From assembly GCF_000722775.1 (NCBI RefSeq), contig NZ_JPFZ01000013.1:1-64000 (forward strand): a stretch of 64,000 nt of DNA. The letters are read 5' to 3'. The notes below the pieces were generated by a model, which made no database searches, was not told where the DNA came from, and was given only the letters and a program-made list of their open reading frames with translations. Shown in pieces: positions 1-8,936 of this stretch (position 1 is the first letter of the stretch; the number at the start of each line of letters is the position of its first letter). The DNA is from Streptococcus mitis subsp. hohhotensis (GTDB taxonomy: Bacteria; Bacillota; Bacilli; Lactobacillales; Streptococcaceae). Made by a program: the position numbers and the translations under genes.

Positions 1-274
1 CTGCTAGTTCAGCACCGTTTTTCGCAGCCTGAACCTTTGGATGAGGATCAATGTCAAATCCACTAGGCATCTTGCCAGCACGTCCAAGTCCCACGATTTG
101 GCCCTTAAAGTCCTCCTCAAACTGGTAAACTATCTTCTGTCTAAATTCTGCCGTATTGTCTGCATGAATATACAAATCCCCTTGGTAAGAGTTTATCTTG
201 AAATCAATGGCAAAAACAGAGAGTGGCAGAAGGCAAAACAAGCCTAAAACTAGTAAGAAAAAAGTTTTTTTCAT
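1..274 (-). CDS. DUF2207-type membrane protein, N-terminal part only
   Basis: Reading leftwards from the ATG at 272-274 gives an open frame running off the window edge (about 91 codons). It starts MKKTFFLLVLGLFCLLPLSVFA, a signal peptide of charged start, hydrophobic core and small residues before the cleavage site. It continues with a beta-rich stretch (DFKINSYQGDLYIHADNTAEF, then QKIVYQFEEDFKG). This matches the start of DUF2207 proteins, which have an extracellular N-terminal domain and C-terminal membrane helices. A GGGGG ribosome site lies just upstream at about 282-287. Function is unknown. It is divergent from the amino-acid importer that follows. The call rests only on the N-terminus. 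Confidence 0.7.
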   Translation of the reverse strand, partial: MKKTFFLLVLGLFCLLPLSVFAIDFKINSYQGDLYIHADNTAEFRQKIVYQFEEDFKGQIVGLGRAGKMPSGFDIDPHPKVQAAKNGAELA

Positions 275-304
275 CAACTAAGCCCCCTTTTTATCTTTGC
301 TATC

Positions 305-370
305 ATTATATCATTTTTTCTCAAGTAAGGGCTTACCTATATTGAAAAATAGAGTTTTTTTCGATAAAAT
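305..370. promoter_or_regulatory. Divergent promoters for the DUF2207 gene and the amino-acid importer
   Basis: On the plus strand TTGAAA (342-347), 17 bases, then TAAAAT (365-370) forms a good sigma-A promoter for the importer. On the minus strand an extended -10 (TGA-TATAAT; plus ATTATA at 305-310) faces the DUF2207 gene; its -35 is weak. Confidence 0.6.
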
Positions 371-412
371 AGGAGACAGTTATTTTTTAATAGATTAGAA
401 ATAGGAGAAATC

Positions 413-1978
413 ATGAGAAAAATATACTTATCTATTTTCACAAGTCTCTTGCTGATGCTGGGACTTGTCAATGTTGCCCAAGCCGATGAATATTTACGCA
501 TCGGGATGGAAGCAGCATATGCTCCCTTTAACTGGACTCAGGATGATGATAGCAATGGAGCTGTCAAAATCGATGGGACTAACCAGTATGCTAACGGATA
601 CGATGTTCAAATCGCCAAGAAAATCGCTAAGGACTTAGGTAAAGAACCTTTGGTTGTTAAAACAAAGTGGGAAGGTCTAGTCCCTGCCCTTACTTCTGGT
701 AAGATTGACATGATTATCGCAGGTATGAGTCCAACTGCCGAACGCAAACAAGAAATTGCCTTTTCAAGCAGTTACTACACTAGCGAACCAGTTTTGCTTG
801 TCAAAAAAGATTCTGCCTACGCAAATGCAAAATCTTTGGATGACTTTAACGGTGCGAAAATCACTTCTCAACAAGGTGTCTACCTCTACGACTTGATTAC
901 ACAAATCCCGGGTGCTAAAAAAGAAACAGCCATGGGAGACTTCGCTCAAATGCGCCAAGCACTTGAGGCTGGTGTTATCGATGCTTATGTTTCTGAACGA
1001 CCAGAAGCTCTGACTGCTGAAGCTGCCAACTCTAAGTTCAAGATGGTTCAAGTAGAACCAGGTTTCAAAACTGGGGAAGAAGATACAGCTATCGCCATTG
1101 GACTTCGTAAAGATGACAATCGTATTAGCCAAATCAATGCCAGCATTGAAACCATTTCAAAAGACGACCAAGTTGCCTTGATGGATCGTATGATCAAGGA
1201 ACAACCTGCCGAAGCTACAACAACTGAAGAGACTAGCAGTAGTTTCTTTAGCCAAGTCGCTAAAATTCTTTCTGAAAACTGGCAACAACTTTTGCGTGGT
1301 GCTGGTATCACTCTTTTAATCTCTATCGTCGGAACCATCATAGGTCTCATTATCGGTCTTGCCATTGGTGTTTTCCGTACTGCTCCTCTCTCTGAGAATA
1401 AAGCCATTTATGGCCTACAAAAACTAATCGGCTGGATCCTCAATGTCTACATTGAAATTTTCCGTGGTACACCAATGATCGTTCAATCGATGGTTATCTA
1501 CTATGGAACTGCCCAAGCTTTCGGTATCAACCTTGACCGTACACTGGCTGCTATCTTCATCGTTTCAATCAATACCGGTGCCTACATGACTGAAATCGTC
1601 CGTGGTGGTATCCTAGCAGTTGACAAGGGACAATTTGAAGCTGCGACTGCTCTTGGTATGACTCATAACCAAACCATGCGTAAGATTGTCCTACCTCAGG
1701 TTGTCCGCAATATCCTACCAGCAACTGGTAATGAATTTGTCATCAATATCAAAGATACATCTGTATTGAACGTTATCTCTGTTGTCGAACTTTATTTCTC
1801 AGGAAATACCGTGGCGACGCAAACCTATCAATACTTCCAGACATTTACAATCATCGCCGTAATTTACTTTGTCCTCACCTTCACCGTAACACGTATCCTA
1901 CGCTTCATCGAGCGCCGAATGGACATGGATACCTATACTACAGGTGCTAACCAAATGCAAACGGAGGATTTGAAATAA
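413..1978 (+). CDS. Polar amino-acid ABC importer, substrate-binding protein fused to permease (GlnPH-like)
   Basis: 521 residues. A signal peptide (residues 1-24, ending VAQA) is followed by an SBP_bac_3 amino-acid binding domain (about 27-265; [26 protein letters not shown]). A HisM/GlnP-type permease domain follows (about 290-500), with several membrane helices and the EAA-type loop [20 protein letters not shown]. This binding-protein/permease fusion is common in lactic acid bacteria and streptococci, where such proteins import glutamine, glutamate or asparagine; the exact substrate cannot be read here. AGGAG lies seven bases before the ATG. Its TAA overlaps the ATG of the ATPase gene by one base (TAATG), so the two are translationally coupled. 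Confidence 0.9.
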   Translation: MRKIYLSIFTSLLLMLGLVNVAQADEYLRIGMEAAYAPFNWTQDDDSNGAVKIDGTNQYANGYDVQIAKKIAKDLGKEPLVVKTKWEGLVPALTSGKIDMIIAGMSPTAERKQEIAFSSSYYTSEPVLLVKKDSAYANAKSLDDFNGAKITSQQGVYLYDLITQIPGAKKETAMGDFAQMRQALEAGVIDAYVSERPEALTAEAANSKFKMVQVEPGFKTGEEDTAIAIGLRKDDNRISQINASIETISKDDQVALMDRMIKEQPAEATTTEETSSSFFSQVAKILSENWQQLLRGAGITLLISIVGTIIGLIIGLAIGVFRTAPLSENKAIYGLQKLIGWILNVYIEIFRGTPMIVQSMVIYYGTAQAFGINLDRTLAAIFIVSINTGAYMTEIVRGGILAVDKGQFEAATALGMTHNQTMRKIVLPQVVRNILPATGNEFVINIKDTSVLNVISVVELYFSGNTVATQTYQYFQTFTIIAVIYFVLTFTVTRILRFIERRMDMDTYTTGANQMQTEDLK

Positions 1979-2718
1979 TGACACAAGCAATCCTTGAAAT
2001 TAAACACCTCAAAAAATCCTATGGACAAAACGAAGTGTTAAAAGACATTTCTCTCACCGTCCACAAGGGAGAGGTCATCTCTATCATCGGAAGCTCTGGA
2101 AGCGGAAAATCAACCTTCCTACGCTCTATTAACCTACTTGAAACGCCAACTGATGGACAAATCCTTTATCATGGACAAAACGTCCTCGAAAAAGGCTATG
2201 ACCTCACGCAATACCGTGAAAAGTTGGGAATGGTTTTCCAATCCTTTAACCTCTTTGAAAATCTCAACGTGCTTGAAAACACAATTGTCGCTCAGACGAC
2301 TGTCCTTAAACGCGAACGTACAGAAGCTGAAAAGATTGCCAAAGAAAACCTGGAAAAGGTCGGCATGGGAGAACGCTACTGGCAAGCGAAACCAAAACAA
2401 CTCTCAGGTGGTCAAAAACAACGTGTGGCCATCGCTCGTGCCCTTTCAATGAATCCGGACGCTATTCTCTTTGATGAACCAACATCAGCTCTCGATCCAG
2501 AAATGGTTGGAGAAGTCCTCAAAATCATGCAAGATCTGGCTCAAGAAGGCTTGACTATGATTGTCGTAACCCACGAAATGGAATTCGCCCGTGATGTCTC
2601 TCACCGTGTTATCTTCATGGATAAGGGTGTAATCGCTGAAGAAGGCAAACCAGAAGACCTCTTCACCAATCCTAAAGAAGACCGTACAAAAGAGTTCCTT
2701 CAACGCTATCTCAAATAA
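1978..2718 (+). CDS. glnQ: Polar amino-acid ABC importer ATPase (GlnQ-like)
   Basis: 246 residues, the usual size of GlnQ/HisP ATPases. Walker A is GSSGSGKST (about 37-45), the signature is [15 protein letters not shown], Walker B is [14 protein letters not shown] and the switch histidine is in VVTHEMEFA. It energises the fused binding protein/permease encoded directly upstream, whose stop overlaps this start by one base. A hairpin terminator follows. The specific gene symbol reflects family resemblance; the substrate (glutamine or another polar amino acid) is inferred. Confidence 0.9.
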   Translation: MTQAILEIKHLKKSYGQNEVLKDISLTVHKGEVISIIGSSGSGKSTFLRSINLLETPTDGQILYHGQNVLEKGYDLTQYREKLGMVFQSFNLFENLNVLENTIVAQTTVLKRERTEAEKIAKENLEKVGMGERYWQAKPKQLSGGQKQRVAIARALSMNPDAILFDEPTSALDPEMVGEVLKIMQDLAQEGLTMIVVTHEMEFARDVSHRVIFMDKGVIAEEGKPEDLFTNPKEDRTKEFLQRYLK

Positions 2719-2721
2719 AAA

Positions 2722-2754
2722 GAAAAGGCTGCATCAATCGTGCAGTCTTTTTGC
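2722..2754 (+). terminator. Rho-independent terminator after the importer operon
   Basis: AAAAGGCTGCA, a seven-base loop, then TGCAGTCTTTTT: a short CTGCA/TGCAG stem flanked by A and T runs, starting four bases after the ATPase stop codon. Confidence 0.75.
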
Positions 2755-2761
2755 TGTCCTC

Positions 2762-2913
2762 ATACTCTTCGAAAATCTCTTCAAACCACGTCAGCTTCGC
2801 CTTGCCGTAGGTATATGTTACTGACTCTGTCAGTCTTATTTACAACCTCAAAGCAGTGCTTTGAGCAGCCTACGGCTAGCTTCCTAGTTTGCTCTTTGAT
2901 TTTCATTGAGTAT
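2762..2913 (+). repeat. BOX repeat, complete A-B-C form
   Basis: About 152 bp, beginning ATACTCTTCGAAAATC and ending TTTTCATTGAGTAT. It contains the boxA core (complement of the classic BOX-PCR primer, with one or two changes), a boxB module with the TGACTCTGTCAGT inverted repeat, and a boxC module (GGCTAGCTTCCTAGTTTGC). BOX elements are short, non-coding, presumably trans-mobilised repeats of the pneumococcus/mitis group. The apparent ORF across it is spurious. Confidence 0.92.
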
Positions 2914-2961
2914 CAAAATGAAAAGGCAGACCTTATTCAAGAATCCGCCATTATCCAAAGA

Positions 2962-3177
2962 TTAATCTTCAAATTTTTCATGATTTTTTTCATAGAAATC
3001 AATTAAACCTAGAGCTGTTTCAAATGAAATATTTTTTACTTTTGCACGACCCTGCGCTAGAGCAATGATAGACATTTCACGCGCATTCGTTTCTTTAGAG
3101 ATACGGTAGCCTGTGATTTTCTTATCACGAACCCAGCCAACAACTGATTCTACTTTTTCAAAGTTTGACTTAGCCAT
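2962..3177 (-). CDS. Small helix-turn-helix-like protein (hypothetical)
   Basis: 71 residues, lysine-rich. The stretch ITGYRISKETNAREMSIIA followed by SFETALGLIDFYEK resembles the Cro/C1-type small DNA-binding proteins of Firmicutes (pattern YRISKETG...LSFETALKLIEFYEK), although the recognition helix is unusual. An AGGAG site precedes the ATG by six bases, and a strong promoter lies upstream (3211-3239). It stands alone between the importer operon and a long intergenic region. I recognise no specific function; a DNA-binding role is inferred. Confidence 0.75.
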   Translation of the reverse strand: MAKSNFEKVESVVGWVRDKKITGYRISKETNAREMSIIALAQGRAKVKNISFETALGLIDFYEKNHEKFED

Positions 3178-3210
3178 GTTCTTCTCCTATTTTCTTCTTT
3201 ACGTTATATT

Positions 3211-3239
3211 ATTCTATACGTTTTTATGTCTTTTGTCAA
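3211..3239 (-). promoter_or_regulatory. Sigma-A promoter of the small HTH-like gene
   Basis: Read on the minus strand: TTGACA (3239-3234), 17 bases, TAGAAT (3216-3211). This is a near-consensus promoter about 34 bases from the start codon. Confidence 0.8.
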
Positions 3240-3862
3240 TAAAAAAACATATATTCAATAAAATAAATGATCTAGAATCTTCTTACTTCCTTTTTAAAGC
3301 CGATAATATATAGGTTTTTGCTTACTATAACCCATTAGTATGCTCCTAAAAAACAATTGCATTATTAAACTTTAAACTTGTAAAAATATTCATGTATACT
3401 GAATGCCAGTTTCTCAATAGGATAGACAGGATTTACTATTTCATTCTATATATTCCTTTTAAATCAACAAGTCCACTAAAGATAGTCTTTCACTCCACAC
3501 TATCTCTAATCCATTCCGTTTTCTTTCTCCTTCTTTGGTTCCTTTCCTGTCCTTATCTATATCTTATTTATTTCACAACCGGTACTACTTACTTTGTCCA
3601 ATCTTGCACCTTCTGATTACACACCCGCTTTCCAGCTAGTCATTTGAAAACAGCAGCACTTGCTGTTTCATGTCTAGCACTATTGTTTATCTCACGAGTT
3701 TTTTCAGCCGACTCACCTAACAACCATCTCATAAACATTGATTATTTTTTCTGATTCCTATTATATTTAGTGAAAGTTCAAATTAGGGATATATACAATT
3801 GGGGATTTCAAAAAATTTCCTTATATATAGTAAGTAATTCTGTCGCCTCAATATAAACAGAA
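3240..3862. other. Long AT-rich intergenic region without a convincing gene
   Basis: About 620 bases lack any supported gene. A plus-strand reading frame from a TTG at about 3645 (LKTAALAVSCLALLFISRVF...) looks like a secretion signal but has no ribosome site and stops after about 36 codons. It may be the remnant of a secreted-protein gene. A minus-strand 32-codon frame near 3640-3740 is equally unsupported. Confidence 0.5.
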
Positions 3863-3946
3863 TCAAAAATAATAGGTGCTATAGTGAGTTGTAGTAGAAA
3901 TAGCACGATAGATTTCCTAAGTCCATAGGAATCGCCCCCTTTCTTC
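3863..3946 (-). ncRNA. Orphan short transcript: tiny peptide plus terminator-like hairpin
   Basis: A near-perfect minus-strand promoter (TTGCAC at 3981-3976, 17 bases, TATAAT at 3958-3953) predicts a start near 3946. The transcript has an AAAGGGGGCG ribosome site and a 15-codon frame (3926-3879) encoding MDLGNLSCYFYYNSL. Its stop codon lies inside the 3' arm of a hairpin, GTGCTAT (3906-3900) pairing with ATAGCAC (3882-3876), followed by CTATTATTTTTG. A second hairpin, TTCCTA/TAGGAA, encloses the ATG. The layout resembles a leader-peptide attenuator or a peptide-coding small RNA, but no target gene follows. Interpretation is inference. Confidence 0.5.
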
Positions 3947-3952
3947 ACCCTC

Positions 3953-3981
3953 ATTATAACACCTATACATCAGTTGTGCAA
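3953..3981 (-). promoter_or_regulatory. Strong orphan promoter
   Basis: TTGCAC, a 17-base spacer and TATAAT on the minus strand, located just downstream of the ilvA stop codon and driving the short transcript described at 3863-3946. Confidence 0.8.
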
Positions 3982-4007
3982 ATAATATGATATTTTTTTA
4001 TTAGTCC

Positions 4008-5258
4008 TCAGACAAGCATATTATAGAGCGTTTCATTACCATTTAAGTTAATATAAGCTGGATCAAAACCTTCCATGCGACGAATCAATCCTGCATAATC
4101 ATGCTTATCTGCCAAAGCGATCCCAATCAATACTGGACCTGTTCCCTTGCTAGCTCGTTTGATATACTCAAAACGTGTGATATCATCATTTGGCCCCAAG
4201 ATATCATTTACAAATTCACGCAATGCTCCTGGACGCTGTGGAAAATTGACCACAAAATAATGCTTAATCCCATCATAAATCAAAGCACGCTCTTCCATTT
4301 CTGGCATACGGTTGATATCATTATTTCCTCCAGAAATGATACAACAAATGGTTTTCCCCTTGATATATTCAGCTAAAACTTCTAAAGAAGCAATACTAGC
4401 CGCTCCAGCAGGTTCTGCGACAATCCCTTGCTTAGAGTAAAGGTCAATCAAGGTTTCAGAAATCAATCCCTCATCGACACCTACCAAAGTTTGAACATGT
4501 TGACGAGTTGCCTCATAGGTCAATTGACCTACCTTTTGTACAGCAATCCCATCCGCAAATTTGTCAATTTCTTTGAGTCTGACTGGACCACCAGCTTCAA
4601 AGGCAGCCTTCATGGAACGCGCTCCATTCGCCTCTACTCCGATAACCTCAATCTCTGGACTTGTTTCCTTGATATAGGTAGAAATCCCGGCAATGAGACC
4701 GCCACCACCAACAGGAACCAAGACAGCATCAAAATCAATCGATTCTTTTCGAGCTTCTTCTAAAATCTCATAAGCAACAGTCCCTTGACCTGCTTGGACA
4801 TGAGCATCATCAAAGGGATCAATAAAGGTACGATTTTCAGAGACTGTAAATTCTTGAGCTGCTTTAGCTGAAGCATCAAAGGTATCTCCAACTAGTTTAA
4901 TGGTCACGAAATCCCCACCAAAAAAGCGAACTTGACCAATTTTTTGTTGCGGAGTAGTAATGGGCATAAAAATAGTAGCAGGAATTTTCATCTCATTACA
5001 AGTATAGGCAACTCCCTGCGCATGATTTCCCGCAGAGGCACAGACTACCCCACGCTCACGCTCTTCTTTGCTGAGCTGAGAAATAGCATAATAGGCACCA
5101 CGAATTTTAAAAGAACGAACACGTTGGGCATTTTCCTTTTTCAAATAAATCTTAGCACCATACTTCTCCGATAAATAATGGTCATAATCAAGCGGTGTAT
5201 TAACGACCACACCATTCAAGACCTTATGAGCCTTGATTATATCTTTTGAACTTAACAT
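4008..5258 (-). CDS. ilvA: Threonine dehydratase, biosynthetic
   Basis: 416 residues. This PLP enzyme deaminates threonine to 2-oxobutanoate, the first step towards isoleucine. The PLP-lysine motif is VRSFKIRGAYYA, the phosphate-binding loop is SAGNHAQGVA, and the glycine loop is VPVGGGGLIAGIS. A C-terminal ACT-like regulatory domain (about 325-416, YFVVNFPQRPGALREFVND) is shorter than in E. coli IlvA, as usual in Gram-positives. Two ATGs are adjacent; the second (5258) is chosen because AGGAG is then six bases away instead of three. It follows ilvC on the same strand, separated by a hairpin terminator. Confidence 0.93.
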   Translation of the reverse strand: MLSSKDIIKAHKVLNGVVVNTPLDYDHYLSEKYGAKIYLKKENAQRVRSFKIRGAYYAISQLSKEERERGVVCASAGNHAQGVAYTCNEMKIPATIFMPITTPQQKIGQVRFFGGDFVTIKLVGDTFDASAKAAQEFTVSENRTFIDPFDDAHVQAGQGTVAYEILEEARKESIDFDAVLVPVGGGGLIAGISTYIKETSPEIEVIGVEANGARSMKAAFEAGGPVRLKEIDKFADGIAVQKVGQLTYEATRQHVQTLVGVDEGLISETLIDLYSKQGIVAEPAGAASIASLEVLAEYIKGKTICCIISGGNNDINRMPEMEERALIYDGIKHYFVVNFPQRPGALREFVNDILGPNDDITRFEYIKRASKGTGPVLIGIALADKHDYAGLIRRMEGFDPAYINLNGNETLYNMLV

Positions 5259-5325
5259 CATTTTCTCCTAGACTATTTCATACTATCGCAATCCATCCTC
5301 TTAAAAAGAGATATGAATTGATTAT

Positions 5326-5352
5326 AAAAGCGAGTTAGTCCCCCAACTCGCC
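5326..5352 (-). terminator. Terminator between ilvC and ilvA
   Basis: On the minus strand GCGAGTT and AACTCGC form a seven-base stem around a GC-rich loop, followed by TTTTATAAT. ilvA may be transcribed by read-through or from its own start in the 70 bases that follow. Confidence 0.7.
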
Positions 5353-5372
5353 TTCACCTTAATTTCTATCAA

Positions 5373-6428
<1,056 letters not shown>

Positions 6429-6462
6429 TTAGGCTGGTTTAACAAATTTAAGTTGGATTTTT

Positions 6463-6567
6463 ATACTCAATGAAAATCAAAGAGCAAACTAGGAAGCTAG
6501 CCACAGGCTGTACTTGAGTACGGCAAGGCGAAGCTGACGTGGTTTGAATTTGATTTTCGAAGAGTAT
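6463..6567 (-). repeat. BOX repeat (A-C form, no boxB) inside the ilv operon
   Basis: 105 bp, starting ATACTCAATGAAAATC on the plus strand and ending TTTTCGAAGAGTAT, i.e. an element in minus orientation. It lies between ilvN and ilvC; its terminal T (6567) is also the last base of the ilvN stop codon. Because it is transcribed with the operon, its folded form could affect ilvC expression. Confidence 0.92.
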
Positions 6568-7043
6568 TAATCGCGGGTAAATCCAGTTGCACCCGTACGA
6601 GCGATATTGCGAATACCGTATGGTCGAATGACTCGCAATAGAGCTTCACTCTTTTCAGCATTTCCTGTCATTTGAATAGTAATCGAGCTTGGCGCTACAT
6701 CTACCACCGTTGCACGGAAAGGTTGAATAATCGCTAGAATCTCAGCACGCTTCTCAGCTGGCGCTGACATCTTAACCAAAATCACCTCGCGCTCCAAATG
6801 AGGCTTGTCTGTAATATCACGAATGCGAATCACATCAATCTGACGATTAAGTTGCTTAATAATTTGCTCCACTTCATCATGTGAAGCTACATCAATAATA
6901 ATGGTGATGCGCGATACATTCGGATCTTCTGTTGCTCCAACAGAGATACTTTCGATATTAACCTGGCGACGAGACAGAACGCCAGTAAAGCGATTGAGGA
7001 CTCCTGAACGATTTTGTAGTTTTGCTGTTAACATTCTACGCAT
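6567..7043 (-). CDS. ilvN: Acetolactate synthase small (regulatory) subunit
   Basis: 158 residues. The N-terminal ACT domain (MLTAKLQNRSGVLNRFTG, then ISVGATEDPNVSRITI) binds valine and confers feedback inhibition; the C-terminal domain (about 80-158) activates the catalytic subunit. It overlaps the 3' end of ilvB by eight bases, indicating coupled translation. Its stop codon borders the BOX repeat described at 6463-6567, so the insertion occurred exactly at the gene's end without damaging it. Confidence 0.95.
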   Translation of the reverse strand: MRRMLTAKLQNRSGVLNRFTGVLSRRQVNIESISVGATEDPNVSRITIIIDVASHDEVEQIIKQLNRQIDVIRIRDITDKPHLEREVILVKMSAPAEKRAEILAIIQPFRATVVDVAPSSITIQMTGNAEKSEALLRVIRPYGIRNIARTGATGFTRD

Positions 7044-8736
7044 GGAACTTCACCCCCAACATCTCATGATTACTCTTACCAGCTGGTACCATTGGTAACA
7101 CCTGTTCCTTACGAGAAATATCTACCTCGATTAGCATAGGAACATCCTCAGTGATCACTTCAAGGTCTTGAGCCAAGGTCTCAGGATTATCAAACTTATA
7201 GTTTTTAATACCATAAGCCTGCGCCATCAGTTGGAAATCAGGAAGGGTATCAAAGACCGACTCAGACGTTCTACCTTCATAGAAGGATTCCTGCCATTGG
7301 CGAACCATTCCAAGTGAGTGATTGTTTAGCATCACCACCTTGATTGGCACCTTGTAAATGTTCAAAATAGCCAATTCCTGGTTGGTCATTTGGAAACCAC
7401 CATCCCCAACAAACAAGACTACTTCCTTATCTGGGTTAGCAATTTTGGCACCGATTGCTGCTGGGATTCCAAACCCCATCGTTCCCAAACCACCTGAAGT
7501 CACTAACTGACGTTCATTTTGGTAGGGATAATACTGGGCTGTCCACATTTGGTGTTGACCAACGTCTGTGACCACAATGGCATTTCCATTCGTCAATTCA
7601 CCAATTCGTTCAATAACAGCTTGTGGCTGAACCACACGCTCTTTCTTATCATAAGAACGAACGCGGTTCTTGTCTTTAGTGACTTTTTCAATCCATTTTT
7701 CAGTATTGTTATGAACTGTCGGTTCTGCTAGTAACATTTGCAAGGCTTTCTTAGCATCTCCAACTACTGGAATATCAGCACTGATAATCTTGCCAATCTC
7801 GGCAGGGTCAATATCAATGTGGGCAACCTTAGCATTCTTAGCGAAGGTCTTAGGATTTCCCGTCAAGCGGTCATCGAAACGGCAACCAATACTAATCATA
7901 AAATCAGCTTCCGTCATAGCAATATTTGCTGCGAATGATCCGTGCATCCCCCCCATTCCAAGGAAGAGTGGATGACTTGTTGCAATCGTTCCTTGTCCCA
8001 AAAGGCTGGTTACCACTGGAATTTGATAGCGCTCTGCAAATTCATTTAATTCTGCAGCTGCTTCAGCATAACTAATCCCACCACCAGCTAACAAGACTGG
8101 TTTTTTAGCCTTGGATAATTGCTTCAAGATTTTCTTAATTTGCATATCATTTGGCTCAAGAGTCGGCTGATAGCTTGGTAGATTCACTTCTGGTGAATAG
8201 ATAAAGTCGGTTTCTAAAGCAGATACGTCTTTAGGTAGGTCAATTACGACCGGCCCTGGACGGCCTGTAGTTGCGATATGGACAGCTTCCGTAATGATTC
8301 GAGGGATATCAGCTGTCTCACGAACTTGATAATTGTACTTAGTGATTGGCATGGTAATTCCCACGATGTCTGCCTCCTGAAAGGCATCCTTCCCAATACC
8401 TGCTCGCGCCACCTGACCTGTAAAGACCAAAAGGGGAACGCTATCGCTCATGGCATCCGCAATCCCTGTAATGGCATTTGTTGCTCCCGGTCCGCTAGTG
8501 ACGACAGCAACACCCAACTTTCCAGTTGATTTGGCATAACCTTCAGCTTCATGCAGACAACCTTGCTCATGGCGTCCTAGAATGTGGCGAATGCCTTTAA
8601 AATTATATATCGCATCATAAAAAGGCAAGACTGCACCCCCAGGATAACCAAAGATGGTATCAATTCCTAAATCACGAAGTGTTTCCAAAACTAGGTCCGA
8701 CCCCGTCTTAGGAGATTCTAAACTGATTTTCTCCAT
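7036..8736 (-). CDS. ilvB: Acetolactate synthase large (catalytic) subunit
   Basis: 566 residues, typical for AHAS I/III catalytic subunits. It condenses pyruvate with pyruvate or 2-oxobutanoate using thiamine diphosphate and FAD. The catalytic glutamate is in GRHEQGCLHEAEGYA (about 55-69). The ThDP motif begins GDGGFQMTNQELAI and ends VVMLNN. First gene of ilvBNC, it starts at an ATG with AAAGGGG upstream. A short leader of about 30 bases carries no peptide attenuator or T-box, which points to promoter-level control. Confidence 0.96.
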   Translation of the reverse strand: MEKISLESPKTGSDLVLETLRDLGIDTIFGYPGGAVLPFYDAIYNFKGIRHILGRHEQGCLHEAEGYAKSTGKLGVAVVTSGPGATNAITGIADAMSDSVPLLVFTGQVARAGIGKDAFQEADIVGITMPITKYNYQVRETADIPRIITEAVHIATTGRPGPVVIDLPKDVSALETDFIYSPEVNLPSYQPTLEPNDMQIKKILKQLSKAKKPVLLAGGGISYAEAAAELNEFAERYQIPVVTSLLGQGTIATSHPLFLGMGGMHGSFAANIAMTEADFMISIGCRFDDRLTGNPKTFAKNAKVAHIDIDPAEIGKIISADIPVVGDAKKALQMLLAEPTVHNNTEKWIEKVTKDKNRVRSYDKKERVVQPQAVIERIGELTNGNAIVVTDVGQHQMWTAQYYPYQNERQLVTSGGLGTMGFGIPAAIGAKIANPDKEVVLFVGDGGFQMTNQELAILNIYKVPIKVVMLNNHSLGMVRQWQESFYEGRTSESVFDTLPDFQLMAQAYGIKNYKFDNPETLAQDLEVITEDVPMLIEVDISRKEQVLPMVPAGKSNHEMLGVKFHA

Positions 8737-8774
8737 TGTTCCCCTTTCTCTTCTCTTAAAAATAACTTGTTACT

Positions 8775-8802
8775 ATCATACCATTTTTTCAAAATTTTTC
8801 AA
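8775..8802 (-). promoter_or_regulatory. ilvBNC promoter
   Basis: On the minus strand: TTGAAA (8802-8797), 16 bases ending TGG, then TATGAT (8780-8775), an extended -10. The predicted start is about 30 bases before ilvB. Confidence 0.75.
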
Positions 8803-8814
8803 GAGAAAAGAAGA

Positions 8815-8829
8815 AATTTTCTGAATTTT
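8815..8829. promoter_or_regulatory. CodY-box-like sequence upstream of ilvBNC
   Basis: AATTTTCTGAATTTT matches the CodY consensus AATTTTCWGAAAATT at 13 of 15 positions and lies about 12 bases upstream of the -35 element. CodY represses ilv genes when branched-chain amino acids are plentiful in many Firmicutes; its action here is inferred. Confidence 0.6.
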
Positions 8830-8897
8830 CTATTTTAACGTTTATTTATGAATGTTATTTTTGTTTTTATTAAAAAGATACCGATTTCATTTACTAA

Positions 8898-8928
8898 AAA
8901 AGAAAAAAGAACTGATTTCTCAGTCCTT
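8898..8928 (-). terminator. Terminator after fakA
   Basis: On the minus strand GGACTGA and TCAGTTC form a seven-base stem with a four-base loop, followed by TTTTTTC, just past the fakA stop codon. Confidence 0.75.
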
Positions 8929-8936
8929 TATTAATC

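Noticed and set aside
41-247. Open frame of 68 codons on the plus strand at the window start
   Set aside because: It is the complement of the DUF2207 gene, has no ribosome site, and codes an implausible product.
2762-2913. RUP element instead of BOX
   Set aside because: The A module contains the complement of the classic BOX-PCR primer and the A-B-C sizes (about 59, 45 and 50) fit BOX; I see no RUP-type ends.
2740-3006. Open frame of 88 codons starting in the importer terminator
   Set aside because: It runs through a terminator and a BOX repeat; BOX elements are non-coding.
3392-3616. Open frame of 74 codons with hydrophobic stretches
   Set aside because: No ribosome site, AT-rich, aromatic-rich composition of chance frames, and no recognisable similarity.
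8737-8936. T-box or leader-peptide attenuator upstream of ilvB
   Set aside because: The predicted leader is only about 30 bases and contains no specifier or antiterminator structure.
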